A DNA stretch of 64,000 nt. Origin: Geobacter sp. AOG1 (GTDB lineage: Bacteria; Desulfobacterota; Desulfuromonadia; Geobacterales; Geobacteraceae). Both the position numbers and the translations under genes were made by a program. The notes beneath the pieces are model-generated. The model saw nothing but the letters and a program-made list of their open reading frames with translations, was not told where the DNA came from and ran no database searches. How positions within the stretch are numbered: the stretch's first letter is position 1; every line of letters starts with the position of its first letter. Shown piece by piece: positions 17,771 through 27,571 of this stretch. Location: contig NZ_BLIZ01000001.1 of assembly GCF_019972315.1 (NCBI RefSeq), forward strand, positions 3,600,472 through 3,664,471, given 5' to 3'.

Positions 17771-18367
17771 CTATTTACCTCTTATCAAATTAAGATAATC
17801 TATTTCGCCTTGATTGACTTTCTTAGATATTGGCAAATATTTATCATAATCAATTGGTGTACTAAATTTTAGCGCACTTTGGAACCTATCCTCATAACTT
17901 ATAACTTTTGGCAGCAAAATAGTTCCTAATATGTCGAAACGGTACGTTAGTCTCTTATTCCATATAGGGTTTCTCTCAACAACTGTATTATCTTTTCCAG
18001 AGAACATGTCTTCTAGAACCGACCATCCATAACAGAGATACCCCGGCTTGAAAATAAGGAAGCTAACATCATAGCTCCATGAAAACGGCTGAATAATGGT
18101 GGTGTAGGAAGGAAATGTAAATCTTCCATCCTTGTCCGTTAGTGTCTCTTTCACATGGATAACACTACTCTTTGGCTCGACAGGAGGAGCAAGTGTCTCC
18201 TTCTGGTACTTGGCGACCACTACTGCACCTTCAATCGGCTGACCGGTATCGATATCTATGACTCTTCCGTGGTACTCTGGTTTGTAGTAGATGAGCCAGG
18301 AAGCGTGGCAGGTTGTGGAGTAGACCATCATGAATAAGAGTATCAACAGTATGTAATTAGCTTTCAT
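17771..18367 (-). CDS. Small secreted protein with carboxypeptidase-regulatory-like domain
   Basis: 198 residues: signal peptide about 1-22 (ending CHA), then a prealbumin-like module (GRVIDIDTGQPIEGAVVVAKYQ ... DKDGRFTFPSY, about residues 33-100), then an unassigned C-terminal half. Its AAGGGGG ribosome site overlaps the end of the upstream 2,168-residue gene (11-nt gap), and it is separated by 2 nt from the phospholipase-like gene. It is probably co-translated with both. Codon use is AT-rich. Function unknown; an accessory or periplasmic binding role for its operon partners is possible. Confidence 0.75.
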   Translation of the reverse strand: MKANYILLILLFMMVYSTTCHASWLIYYKPEYHGRVIDIDTGQPIEGAVVVAKYQKETLAPPVEPKSSVIHVKETLTDKDGRFTFPSYTTIIQPFSWSYDVSFLIFKPGYLCYGWSVLEDMFSGKDNTVVERNPIWNKRLTYRFDILGTILLPKVISYEDRFQSALKFSTPIDYDKYLPISKKVNQGEIDYLNLIRGK

Positions 18368-18378
18368 AACTTACCCCC

Positions 18379-21300
18379 TTAGTAGCTACGTATCCGCCAA
18401 AGTGCATTATCGTCCCTAACAAAAACGATATCGTAAGCGTAGCGCTTCCCTCCCTCAAGTGTTGTAAGCTTGTATTTGGCTATATTGCTTTCAAGGCTTA
18501 TGGTGGTTAAAGTTTGGTATGTCCCCAGAATATTTGGCAATAGTGCCTTAACTTCATCAAAAACGGCTTTATATTTTTGCTGTGCTGCAGACAGGAAATA
18601 GGTAAGAGCAGCGGGGAGATTTCCAGCGGATAGATGCTCGTTAACAGAACCCCACTTCCCCCTAAGCAAGGCGTCCAACTGAGCCTTTGACACCACCGTC
18701 ACCGTCACGCTATCGCTATACACCTCCCCATCCGGCCCCACTGCACTGGCTGCTATCGTGTAGGTCCCCTCCACGATCAGGGTAGTTGAAAACTCCGTCG
18801 AACTCACTCCTGGCATCAGCGTAACCGGCACAGGACCGGAAAAGCTCAGCGTTGGATTGGCGATATTGAACGAACCATCCAGCCGGATGGAAACATTCAG
18901 CGGTGCAGTACCCGAATCGATATTGGGGACAATACGTAGGTAGTGGCCGGGTTGGGCGGTAAGGCTCCGGGTTACGGTGCTTGTCAGGCCGTTGACATCG
19001 GTGGCCTTGATTTCAATGCTGTTGGCACCTTCGGACAGCGGTACGTGGTTGGCATTGAACTGACTGCCATTGACGGTTGCCGGCATGCCGTTGACCATGA
19101 TCCCGGTTTCCGCGCCGGTGGAGTTGATGACCGTTCCCGACACCGACACATACGGACCAGTCACCGCGGCGCCATCGACAGGTGAATCAACCCGAAGAGT
19201 CAGGTTCGGCGTTACATCGCTCATCCCGCCGATCCCCCGGGTCAGTTCGGCAAACCTGCCGGCCCAGGCGTTGCGCAGGATTTCGACGGCGGCAACGGCG
19301 GAGGTTGCATCGTCCCCTGGTCGCGTCAGCAGCACGAAGCCGACAGCGAATTTCTTCTGCGCTGTGGCCGCATCGGGAATGCGCGGGCCTTCTGCAGCAA
19401 TGATGTCACCTATCGTGACCGTCTTCGCCGTCCCTGTGATCGTATCCCCCAGATGCGGCATGAGGGTTTTGTCGATGGCCGGGTTGTCGATGAGGAGCGT
19501 AGGAGGCACCTGTTCTCTCGGTATCATTCCCATAAGGTAGAGATCCAGTGGGCTGTAGCCGCTCTGCTTCGAGACTGACGTGAACGTCCCGTCACCGTTC
19601 TCCTTCCAGCCGTTGCCGAACAGGAGCGACCCCTTGCTGTCCAGGAGATAGCTCCAGTGAGAACCGTCCTTGCCAAGAAGGGCGCCATTCAGCGTACCGT
19701 CGGAATTTCCGAACCGCACGTGCGATCCCCACCGGTGCCCGATCTCGTGACCAAGTACCGTAAGGGTCTCATCCAGCTTAGGTCCGTAGGGACTGGCCGC
19801 CAGAGCCGAAACGTTTCCCAGGTCGATGGTTCCCTGAAGTCTGCCGGCGCTGCCGAACAGCATACTGCTGTCGAAGAGATGGCGATTGATTCCCTGAACG
19901 TCGTTCTTCACTTCAGAATAGAATCCCTGCGCCCCCGCCTCGGGCATGGCATAATCGAACGAGGAAAGCATGACCAGGAAATCGGTGTCGCTGTGGGTCT
20001 TGAAGTACTCCATAGTCACGGCTTTACGAGGAATATTATTTGGGCTGCCGTCAGGTAGCCTAGCGTCGTAGTTGCCCGAAAACTCCATAACGGTGACATT
20101 GCCAAAATCGCCGGCTGTTTTGACAGTGAAGACTGGAGTTGTAAAGTAACTGTCTGCGGATAAAGCGGTAAAGCCGAAAGAATTAGCCGATGAAGCCCGG
20201 AAGTGATAGGTTGTAGAAGGCTTCAGGGCGGCAAGAACCACGCTATGGGTCAAAGCAACCCGGGTGTCCTTTGCTGAAGCACTGTATATTGTCGATTCAC
20301 CATACTCAACATTGCCATTGGAAGGTTGATCTGTTGTCCAGCTGATTATGGCTGAATTAGCCGTAATATTCATTACAGCAAGGTTGGTTATTTTTGGCAG
20401 TATAGGGACCAACGTACTGTTCATAGTTACCCGTTGCTGTGCAGCCAACACTCCAGAAAACAATGCTGTCTCATATCCCTCTTTAGTAAACGTTCCACTA
20501 AAGTCACCGGTCGCCATGCCGGTAATCGCGTACTTTCCGCTGGTATCGGTTACTGCCGCATGAGAGTTATTCAGTGCATCGGTGACAGTTACAATCACAC
20601 CAGCTACAGGAATACCACTTCCAGCCTGTGAAACTGTTCCGCTTACAACCGTATCAGGCAACGACGCAGTCCCAATGAGGTTTACCACGGTGTTCGGATT
20701 GTCCGCATCGTCTGAAGGAATAGATAACGATGACGCGTAAGTTCCTGCTGCCGTTGATGTGAATTGAATGTTAACGCTGCATGAAGTTGCAGGGAGGAGG
20801 ATTTGTCCGGAGCAACCATCGCTCAGAATGGAAAACGGTGCACGCAGTGGCGACAGAGCACTGATAGTCACCCTACTGGCACCGCTGTTTTTTACTGACA
20901 ATGTCAAAGTAGAATACGTTCCGATAACGGGAGAGCCAAAATCAGCCACAGGTGGCGTCACCGATATTTCGCGCTCATCCAGCTTGCCCCTGTTCCCTCC
21001 CCGCACACAGCGTAGAGGATGACTACCTGATTTACTGGCGGAAGCGACCTCGTTGACATTTATTACATAGACTTGGGAATATTGGCCATTAGCATCAGGC
21101 CTTGACGATAGTGTAGATGACCATGGGGTACACCCGTCATACGTACAACTCTGTCGAGACAACGCAGCAAGCTCCTTGATTGTCGGCAAGCGCCAGTCTG
21201 AGTACCCGGCATATGAAATATACGGGCAAACCCTTCTCACATCGTCCCATCCATTTGTAACTGCCATAGCCCCGTATATCCACATGAGTCCCGAGTCCTG

Positions 21301-24300
21301 ATCCTCCAAAATGCCATTACTATTGGGATTGAACCCATCGCCCGTAAATTTGAGCCCATTTTGGTATAAGCTTGGACCATGAACACAGCGGACAAAAGCA
21401 GTTGAACTCATTATCAGCGGTTGAGATTCGCCGTAGGCGAAGTTTACGATTATTGCCCCTTCACCACCGGTAACAGGCTTCGTCGTGGCACTCCAATAGT
21501 TATCCGACTGAGAACCAGGAAAATTCGAAGCATCTATTGCGGGATTTACCTGGCCGTAGTGAACTATTGTTGCAAGTTCCAGAAATGTCGGCAGCCGCCA
21601 GTCTGAAATTCCATCAAGACTAAGATTCTGACAATAGGCTGTCGCTTCCGTCCATGTTTTCATCGTAGCTGCTCCAGACTTTTCCCACATCAGTCCAGTA
21701 TTGGCGTCTGTCACAACGTTATTCCCGCTTACGACATAATGTAGCGGGTTAATGGTGTAGTCACCGACCTGACCGGTTCCAGGAACTCTGTACCCCCCGT
21801 ATGTTGTCGCATTGCCAGACAATTTCACTGATACCGACGGGTGATCAGCATCATTGGATGGAATGTCAATAGTATCTGTCAAAAATCCGCTCGTCGTAGG
21901 GGAAAACTGTACTTGTATCTGGCAAGATGCCGATGGAGCAAGGACCCTTCCTGAGCATTCGTCAGTGGCAATCCAGAAAGGCCCAAATGGCCTGGAAATA
22001 TTGCCAATCGAAAGGTCCGTCGAACTGATATTCTTCACTGTCAGACTTCCATATCCTGACTTGCCGACCTGTACTAAATTAAAGTGCAGACCAGCTAGAT
22101 TTACTGAAATTCTCCACACTGTTGTCATGGTAACCGAGATAGACGTCGATAAGGTTTGCCCGTAACGATCAGAAGCAATGGCTGAAATAATATTTTGCCC
22201 CTCCACGAGGGGAACCACCACAGTATAAACGCCGTTGGAGACTAATGCCGTAACACCGTTAACGCTGACCTGGGCGTCATTACTAACATCACCGGTGACA
22301 AGTACCGTCCAAGCTGATGTCAGAATTTCCCCTTGTTTTGGTGATGTAATCGTGACCGTTAGAGGAGGTAATGGAGAGAGAAGCAAATCAAGATCCAGCA
22401 ACTCTCCCTTGGCAATCACACCGTTTCGTACCTGGTCAAAATAGCCCGATTTAGCAAACCTGACAGTGAACGCTCCTTGTGCCAGACCGGCAACCGAGTA
22501 GATTCCTTTATCGTCGGTACTAGTTCTAAGGGTCTGTGTAGAATCGGTAACCTCAACCGATACATTTGAAATCGGCATTCCTGTTGATTCATTCACTATC
22601 GTCCCAGTTAATCGCGCAGGAGGGAGTATACCTTCACCATGCAACTTTATTCTTTTGCTGGAACTGTCAGCATCCGTGGAATCAATTACTACGTAGTCTG
22701 TATAATCAGCTTCTACCAACGGTTCATAAGATATCCTTACCGTACAGCCAGACAGTATACTGCCAGTACAATCTTCAGATTCAATCGAAAACGGTTTTGA
22801 CGGCGTATGTACTTTGACAATTCGCGTTGATTCCCTGCCAGTGTTTACAAGATATACGTCCTTAACCACCTTATTATTTATTTCAACCTTACTAAATTCC
22901 AATCCTGCCGGTCGTATTTCAAAATCTTTGAGATCCACCTTTTCAATAAGTTCAATTTCACTAATATTTATATTCTGGTGTAAAGACCCGATCCTGAATT
23001 TGACTGTGCCAAATCCATACATATAAGGAAGAATAGAAGTAAGATCAAATTCGTTCCAACCATTCCCACCACCTGACAAGCCACGATCGCGCGTTGTTAT
23101 CATATCCTTGTTATAAGGCATTACATATACATGACTTTCCACCGGATAACCGATACCAGTAATACCGGATATATAAAAACGCATGATCAATTTATTTATC
23201 AAATTCGCTTCTTTATCCAATTGGACACTTACTGCAGTATTATCAGTTGAAGACAACAGTACACCTTGGTCCAACTTACCATCTGTCATAATGCTTGTTA
23301 TATCTTGAACATTTTTTTCTGCTGACGTTAATGTTTTCATTCTTGGCAAATAGGCGACCTTCTTGATTCTGTTGACCGCGGCTTCACAACTATCGCCTAT
23401 ACCGTTGCCGTCAAGGTCGATCTGCAGTGGATTGTAACCGTTCGGACAATTATCCAGTACGTCAGCTACCCCGTCACCATCGGAATCGCTCAAAACTTCA
23501 ACAAAATCCGGCTTATTCTTGGTATCGGTTCCTCCCTGAGAATCAGTAACCTTCAATTGAACAGAATATTTTCCTCCTTTTTCAAAGCGATACGCAGCAT
23601 ACGGGTAAACATTATCAACAATACCATCGTTATTGAAATCCCATTCCCAAGAGGTAATAGTTCTTCCCACCCCTGCCTGGGATTTGTCGGAAAAACTCAC
23701 CAAAAGAGGAGCTACCCCCCTCAGGGGAGTGGCACTGAAATCAGCTGCGGTCGGGATATTGTATTTGGCATACCAGTAAAGGTTCCCCCCCACATCACTC
23801 CATGAACGCGTACCAAAGTCGATTACGCCCGGGCTGTGATGATTGTAGTAACTCCATCTGGTCGTGAGGGATTGCCATTGAACACCCGATGGCTGTTCGG
23901 CGACAAGAAAGGGAGTATCGAAGTTCTTTTGCAACCATATGCCATCGGAGGAAAGTCGCGCTAGGTATGGGGTATCGTTTGCGAGAAGCAGAATGCCGCC
24001 ACTGTCGACTGTGGCTGACTCCAGCAGGGGCCAACCATCGCTCCAGGGAGCCTCGTGAGCATGGAGATAATTGGCATACTTGCCGTTACTGGCAACAGCG
24101 ACACGCACATCTCCATTGCCGTGGATAACAAAGGAAAACCCTGTAAAACCGAGTTCTTTAGCCTCGAACACATTTGCGTTATTGGCATTCCCCTTGAGAA
24201 TTTTCAATCCCATCAAAATATACGGAATGTTGTCAGGTCCAACCGCAATATCAAACTTGCCGGAAAAATTAATTTTGTTTTCCTTCGGCAGTATAACCGT

Positions 24301-24885
24301 CTTGTTCCACACCCCCCCTACCCTGTTGGCATAGGTGAGCGTGGTATACGTAGTACCCTTGTAGCTTTCGTGCAGCATGTACACCAGATGTGGATTACCA
24401 TTGCCGTCCACGGCAATAACGCATTTACCATTGTCAGCAGTTTTCTGGCTTTCGAGCAGCTCACTTGCCTCCCAAGAACCATCCCCCTTTGGACTGTCGC
24501 CAGTATTAAATGCTTGGTAGTACGGATGCTTATTCCTGTCATAGGTAATCATGTGGATGATATTCTGCTGATCGACGGCAACACCGATATCAAAGCCCGC
24601 ATACCAAGGGTTCAGATGCCTTCCCTGATACCAGCTTGCACCATCCACGGATCCTGCAATCTCTATCCAACCATCCCATTTGGAAGTGTGTCCACCATTG
24701 CCGATAAAATAATACAGCCGCCCCGACGACGTCCTGACAATCTGTTTAACGTTGGAGAGGTCGGTGTTTGACACCCCCTGATTCACAACCACCGGAGTTT
24801 CCAGTGCCGCAGCTGAAAAGGAATGGAGCAGTACAACGATCAGCCCGACAATACACTGCACTAAGTATCTTTTTCTCTGTGGCAT
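18379..24885 (-). CDS. Giant secreted multidomain protein with HEIGH metallopeptidase motif
   Basis: About 2,168 residues from the ATG at 24885 (GGGGAG before it; signal peptide ending SAAA follows). An in-frame ATG at 24939 lies in the terminator-like hairpin and is less likely. Domains seen: BNR/sialidase-like repeats (30-370); PKD (385-465, FSDKSQAGVGRTITSWEWDF); thrombospondin-3 calcium repeats (DSDGDGVADVLDNCPNGYNP); three choice-of-anchor-D/HYDIN-like Ig domains (about 640-750, 925-1023, 1308-1408); two DUF1566-type modules (W..A...C...DWRLPT, about 1031-1298); two carboxypeptidase-regulatory modules; a fibronectin-III domain; a segment with LGHEIGHRWGSH near residue 1711 (zincin-like HExxH plus downstream His); and Ig/PKD-like domains. 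Likely extracellular. Peptidase activity is inferred from the motif only. Confidence 0.85.
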   Translation of the reverse strand: MPQRKRYLVQCIVGLIVVLLHSFSAAALETPVVVNQGVSNTDLSNVKQIVRTSSGRLYYFIGNGGHTSKWDGWIEIAGSVDGASWYQGRHLNPWYAGFDIGVAVDQQNIIHMITYDRNKHPYYQAFNTGDSPKGDGSWEASELLESQKTADNGKCVIAVDGNGNPHLVYMLHESYKGTTYTTLTYANRVGGVWNKTVILPKENKINFSGKFDIAVGPDNIPYILMGLKILKGNANNANVFEAKELGFTGFSFVIHGNGDVRVAVASNGKYANYLHAHEAPWSDGWPLLESATVDSGGILLLANDTPYLARLSSDGIWLQKNFDTPFLVAEQPSGVQWQSLTTRWSYYNHHSPGVIDFGTRSWSDVGGNLYWYAKYNIPTAADFSATPLRGVAPLLVSFSDKSQAGVGRTITSWEWDFNNDGIVDNVYPYAAYRFEKGGKYSVQLKVTDSQGGTDTKNKPDFVEVLSDSDGDGVADVLDNCPNGYNPLQIDLDGNGIGDSCEAAVNRIKKVAYLPRMKTLTSAEKNVQDITSIMTDGKLDQGVLLSSTDNTAVSVQLDKEANLINKLIMRFYISGITGIGYPVESHVYVMPYNKDMITTRDRGLSGGGNGWNEFDLTSILPYMYGFGTVKFRIGSLHQNINISEIELIEKVDLKDFEIRPAGLEFSKVEINNKVVKDVYLVNTGRESTRIVKVHTPSKPFSIESEDCTGSILSGCTVRISYEPLVEADYTDYVVIDSTDADSSSKRIKLHGEGILPPARLTGTIVNESTGMPISNVSVEVTDSTQTLRTSTDDKGIYSVAGLAQGAFTVRFAKSGYFDQVRNGVIAKGELLDLDLLLSPLPPLTVTITSPKQGEILTSAWTVLVTGDVSNDAQVSVNGVTALVSNGVYTVVVPLVEGQNIISAIASDRYGQTLSTSISVTMTTVWRISVNLAGLHFNLVQVGKSGYGSLTVKNISSTDLSIGNISRPFGPFWIATDECSGRVLAPSASCQIQVQFSPTTSGFLTDTIDIPSNDADHPSVSVKLSGNATTYGGYRVPGTGQVGDYTINPLHYVVSGNNVVTDANTGLMWEKSGAATMKTWTEATAYCQNLSLDGISDWRLPTFLELATIVHYGQVNPAIDASNFPGSQSDNYWSATTKPVTGGEGAIIVNFAYGESQPLIMSSTAFVRCVHGPSLYQNGLKFTGDGFNPNSNGILEDQDSGLMWIYGAMAVTNGWDDVRRVCPYISYAGYSDWRLPTIKELAALSRQSCTYDGCTPWSSTLSSRPDANGQYSQVYVINVNEVASASKSGSHPLRCVRGGNRGKLDEREISVTPPVADFGSPVIGTYSTLTLSVKNSGASRVTISALSPLRAPFSILSDGCSGQILLPATSCSVNIQFTSTAAGTYASSLSIPSDDADNPNTVVNLIGTASLPDTVVSGTVSQAGSGIPVAGVIVTVTDALNNSHAAVTDTSGKYAITGMATGDFSGTFTKEGYETALFSGVLAAQQRVTMNSTLVPILPKITNLAVMNITANSAIISWTTDQPSNGNVEYGESTIYSASAKDTRVALTHSVVLAALKPSTTYHFRASSANSFGFTALSADSYFTTPVFTVKTAGDFGNVTVMEFSGNYDARLPDGSPNNIPRKAVTMEYFKTHSDTDFLVMLSSFDYAMPEAGAQGFYSEVKNDVQGINRHLFDSSMLFGSAGRLQGTIDLGNVSALAASPYGPKLDETLTVLGHEIGHRWGSHVRFGNSDGTLNGALLGKDGSHWSYLLDSKGSLLFGNGWKENGDGTFTSVSKQSGYSPLDLYLMGMIPREQVPPTLLIDNPAIDKTLMPHLGDTITGTAKTVTIGDIIAAEGPRIPDAATAQKKFAVGFVLLTRPGDDATSAVAAVEILRNAWAGRFAELTRGIGGMSDVTPNLTLRVDSPVDGAAVTGPYVSVSGTVINSTGAETGIMVNGMPATVNGSQFNANHVPLSEGANSIEIKATDVNGLTSTVTRSLTAQPGHYLRIVPNIDSGTAPLNVSIRLDGSFNIANPTLSFSGPVPVTLMPGVSSTEFSTTLIVEGTYTIAASAVGPDGEVYSDSVTVTVVSKAQLDALLRGKWGSVNEHLSAGNLPAALTYFLSAAQQKYKAVFDEVKALLPNILGTYQTLTTISLESNIAKYKLTTLEGGKRYAYDIVFVRDDNALWRIRSY

Positions 24886-24915
24886 TTCCCACTCCCCGAC
24901 ATTATTGGCGAAGAA

Positions 24916-24964
24916 CGCAAAAAGCCGCTCCACCAGCATATTGGCTGACAGAACGGCCTTTGCG
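24916..24964 (-). terminator. Terminator-like hairpin in the leader of the giant secreted protein
   Basis: On the minus strand CGCAAAGGCCGTTCTG.CAGC pairs with GCTG..GAGCGGCTTTTTGCG across a CAATAT loop, and the 3' arm contains T5. It lies about 30 nt upstream of the chosen start codon and downstream of a promoter-like element. It may be a transcription attenuator for this operon, or the terminator of the ptsI operon that ends 170 nt before it. Confidence 0.6.
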
Positions 24965-25026
24965 CCCTGTAAAGCAGGCTAGTCATCAAGCACAATACAT
25001 TAAATTATTCACATTTGATTTTTCAA

Positions 25027-25056
25027 ACAATACGTCACATCCGTCCCATATGTCAA
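25027..25056 (-). promoter_or_regulatory. Sigma-70 promoter candidate for the secreted-protein operon
   Basis: TTGACA, an 18-nt spacer and TATTGT on the minus strand, about 140 nt upstream of the start codon at 24885, with the terminator-like hairpin in between. The leader also holds a CCTG-CTTTA-CAGG stem followed by GCGCAAAGGCC, faintly like a GEMM aptamer but lacking its other conserved parts. Confidence 0.45.
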
Positions 25057-25135
25057 TAATTTTTACTGCGGCAACAAACGATGGGAAGTGGGCGAAAGAA
25101 AGGAAGGAAGGAGGCGGTACAGGATTGCTGACGCC

Positions 25136-26905
25136 TCAGTCGAAACTGTCGGCGTAGTGCGCAGCAATCTCGCTCTGGAGAAATGAGAGGACTTCCTGGG
25201 CGGTGGAGAAGGTGAAGGCGCGGGCGACGAGCTGCTCCGCTTCGGCGCGGGAGCAGCGGCGGAGGATCTTCTTGACCCGGGGGATGGAGATGGCGTTCAT
25301 GGAGAGTTCGTCGAAGCCGAGCCCCAGGAGGATGGGGAGGTACTCGGGCTCGCCGGCCATCTCGCCACAGATACAAGCATCGATGCCGGCCGCATGGGCC
25401 GCGTCTACCACCATCTTGAGGGAGCGAAGAACCGCCGGGTGAAGCGGTTCGTAGAGGTCGGAGAGGTGCTCGTTGGTCCGGTCGATGGCGAGTGAGTACT
25501 GGATGAGGTCGTTGGTGCCGACGCTGAAAAAGTCCACTTCCCGGGCCAGCAGATCGGCGATGATGACGGCGGAGGGGATCTCGATCATGATGCCGATCTC
25601 GATCGCTTCGTCGAATGCCACCCCTTCCCTCCGGAGTTCGGCCTTGGCCTCCTCAAGGAGCGCCTTGACCGTGCGAATCTCGGCCACCCCGGAGATCATG
25701 GGAAAAAACATCCGGACCTTTCCCAGGGCACTGGCCCGAAGGATAGCCCGCAACTGCACCTTGAAGATGTCGGGACGACGGAGGGAGAGCCGGATCGCCC
25801 GGACCCCGAGGGCCGGATTCAGCTCGTCGGCCAGGTTAAGGTCGGCGATGAACTTGTCCCCTCCCACGTCCAGGGTGCGGATGGTGACCGGATGGGGAGC
25901 CATGGCCTTCACCATGGTGGCGTATGCGGTGTACTGGGTCTCTTCGTCGGGAGGGGCGGGGCAGTTGAAAAAGAGGATCTCGGTCCGGTAGAGGCCGATT
26001 CCTTCGCCGCCATGCCCCTTGAGGGAGGGAGTCTCCTCGGGGAACTCCACGTTCCCCTTGAGCCGCATCCGGAAACCATCGGTGGTTTCGGCGGGCAGGT
26101 CACGGTACTTCTGCAGCTCCCGCTCCATGTATTCGTAGTGCTGCTTGCGCTGGAGATAGTCGCGGAAGGTCTCCTGGTCGGGATTGATCACCACGATACC
26201 GGTGGTGCCGTCGATGATGAGGGTGTCGCCGTTCGCTAGTTCGCCGGTGACCCGCTCCAGACCTACCACAGCCGGTATCTCCAGCGCCCGGGCAAGGATG
26301 GCCGAGTGGGAGGTTTTGCCCCCCAGGTCGGTGACGAAACCGATGACGCTTTCCTTGTCGATCTGGAGGATGTCGGCGGGGGAGAGGTCGTGGGCAGCGA
26401 TGATCGCCTTTCCTTCCACGGCCACATCGGTGATGGATTCCTGGTCCTGGCCAACCATGTGGCGAAGGATTCGCTCTACGACGATTTCCACGTCGCCGCT
26501 CCGCTCGCGCAGATACTCGTCCTCGATCCCCGCGAAGAACTCCTTGAACCGGGCAAGAGTCCGTTTCAAGGCCGCCTCGGCGTTGATCAGTTCCTCCTCG
26601 ATGAACGCCACGGTCTCCCGGGTCAGCATGCTGTCGTCCAGGATCAGCAGGTGGGTGTCGAGCACGTAGAGGTGCTCCGGTCCGCGCCGGGCTGCCAGAT
26701 CCTCCTTGACGTGGAGAAGTTCCGCCTTCGCCTTGGCCAGGGCCGCCTTGAAACGTGCCACCTCCGCGGCAATTTCGCCGGCGGCGATTCGTTCCTCGAT
26801 AACCACCACCCTGCTCCGGTCCGTAATCAGGACCTGGCCGATGGTGATACCAGGGGATGCGCCGATCCCCCGCAGCAACCGGTTGTTACTCTTCGCCGAA
26901 CCCAT
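25136..26905 (-). CDS. ptsI: PTS enzyme I (phosphoenolpyruvate-protein phosphotransferase)
   Basis: 589 residues. Starts the PTS phosphorelay by transferring phosphate from PEP to HPr. Visible: the phospho-histidine loop GGKTSHSAILARALEIPAVVG (His about 200), the PEP-binding RTLDVGGDKF and GIGLYRTEILF segments, IMIEIPSAV, and the catalytic Cys in CICGEMAGEPEYLPILLGLGFDELSMN (about residue 512). The gene overlaps the end of ptsH by 20 nt and is last in a long operon. No sugar permease gene is in the window. Confidence 0.97.
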   Translation of the reverse strand: MGSAKSNNRLLRGIGASPGITIGQVLITDRSRVVVIEERIAAGEIAAEVARFKAALAKAKAELLHVKEDLAARRGPEHLYVLDTHLLILDDSMLTRETVAFIEEELINAEAALKRTLARFKEFFAGIEDEYLRERSGDVEIVVERILRHMVGQDQESITDVAVEGKAIIAAHDLSPADILQIDKESVIGFVTDLGGKTSHSAILARALEIPAVVGLERVTGELANGDTLIIDGTTGIVVINPDQETFRDYLQRKQHYEYMERELQKYRDLPAETTDGFRMRLKGNVEFPEETPSLKGHGGEGIGLYRTEILFFNCPAPPDEETQYTAYATMVKAMAPHPVTIRTLDVGGDKFIADLNLADELNPALGVRAIRLSLRRPDIFKVQLRAILRASALGKVRMFFPMISGVAEIRTVKALLEEAKAELRREGVAFDEAIEIGIMIEIPSAVIIADLLAREVDFFSVGTNDLIQYSLAIDRTNEHLSDLYEPLHPAVLRSLKMVVDAAHAAGIDACICGEMAGEPEYLPILLGLGFDELSMNAISIPRVKKILRRCSRAEAEQLVARAFTFSTAQEVLSFLQSEIAAHYADSFD

Positions 26906-27152
26906 TTCTGATCAGCTCTCCCAGGGTAGCCATGGCAAGGACCTCATCGTCCCCCTCCACCGTCACCCGGATGGTGGTTCCCTTGGCCGCAGCGAGCATC
27001 ATGATCCCCATGATGCTCTTGCCGTTGACCGACACCCCTTCCCGCTCGATCTTGATCTCCGACGTGAACTGACTGGAGGTTTTGACCAGCAGGGCCGACG
27101 CCCGGGCGTGGAGCCCCAGCTTGTTGACTATGAGAAAGTCTTCTGCGAGCAT
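26886..27152 (-). CDS. ptsH: Phosphocarrier protein HPr
   Basis: 88 residues. Carries the enzyme I-dependent phospho-His15 (NKLGLHARAS) and the HPr-kinase target Ser46 (VNGKSIMGIMMLAA). Both sites are intact, which agrees with hprK being a few genes upstream. Overlaps ptsI by 20 nt. Confidence 0.97.
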   Translation of the reverse strand: MLAEDFLIVNKLGLHARASALLVKTSSQFTSEIKIEREGVSVNGKSIMGIMMLAAAKGTTIRVTVEGDDEVLAMATLGELIRNGFGEE

Positions 27153-27171
27153 GTTTCCTCTAACCTGTTTC

Positions 27172-27567
27172 CTATTTCTTCAGATAGTCGCCAGCCACCA
27201 GGATGCTCTGGCGGCCCGATTCCTTGAGGGTTTCCGCCAGTGCGGCCACCCCCTGCTTCGTGCGGTCGGTGGCAAACTTGATCACCATGGGGAGGTTGAC
27301 CCCCGTCACGACTTCCACCCGGTTGTCCTCCAAGAAGGAGAGGCTCATATTGGACGGGGTACCGCCGAACATGTCGGTCATGACGATGACCCCCTCGCCT
27401 CCCACCTTGCCGATAGCTCCCGTGATGGCGTCCCGGATGGCTTCCACCGGGTCGCTGGCATTGATGCAAACCGCCTCCGCACGCTCTATATTCCCCATGA
27501 TTATCTCGGCAGCCGCCAGCAGCTCGCGGGCCAGCCCCGCATGGGTAACCAGTACCAGTCCTGTCAT
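27172..27567 (-). CDS. PTS system EIIA component, mannose/fructose (PTS-EIIA-Man) type
   Basis: 131 residues from the ATG at 27567, 4 nt after the rapZ stop; the earlier in-frame ATG lies inside rapZ. Phospho-acceptor His9 (GLVLVTHAGLA), and GGEGVIVMTDMFGGTPSNMSL is the conserved family core. No matching EIIB, C or D gene is in the window, so this EIIA probably receives phosphate from HPr for regulation rather than for mannose uptake. Confidence 0.93.
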   Translation of the reverse strand: MTGLVLVTHAGLARELLAAAEIIMGNIERAEAVCINASDPVEAIRDAITGAIGKVGGEGVIVMTDMFGGTPSNMSLSFLEDNRVEVVTGVNLPMVIKFATDRTKQGVAALAETLKESGRQSILVAGDYLKK

Positions 27568-27571
27568 TGTG

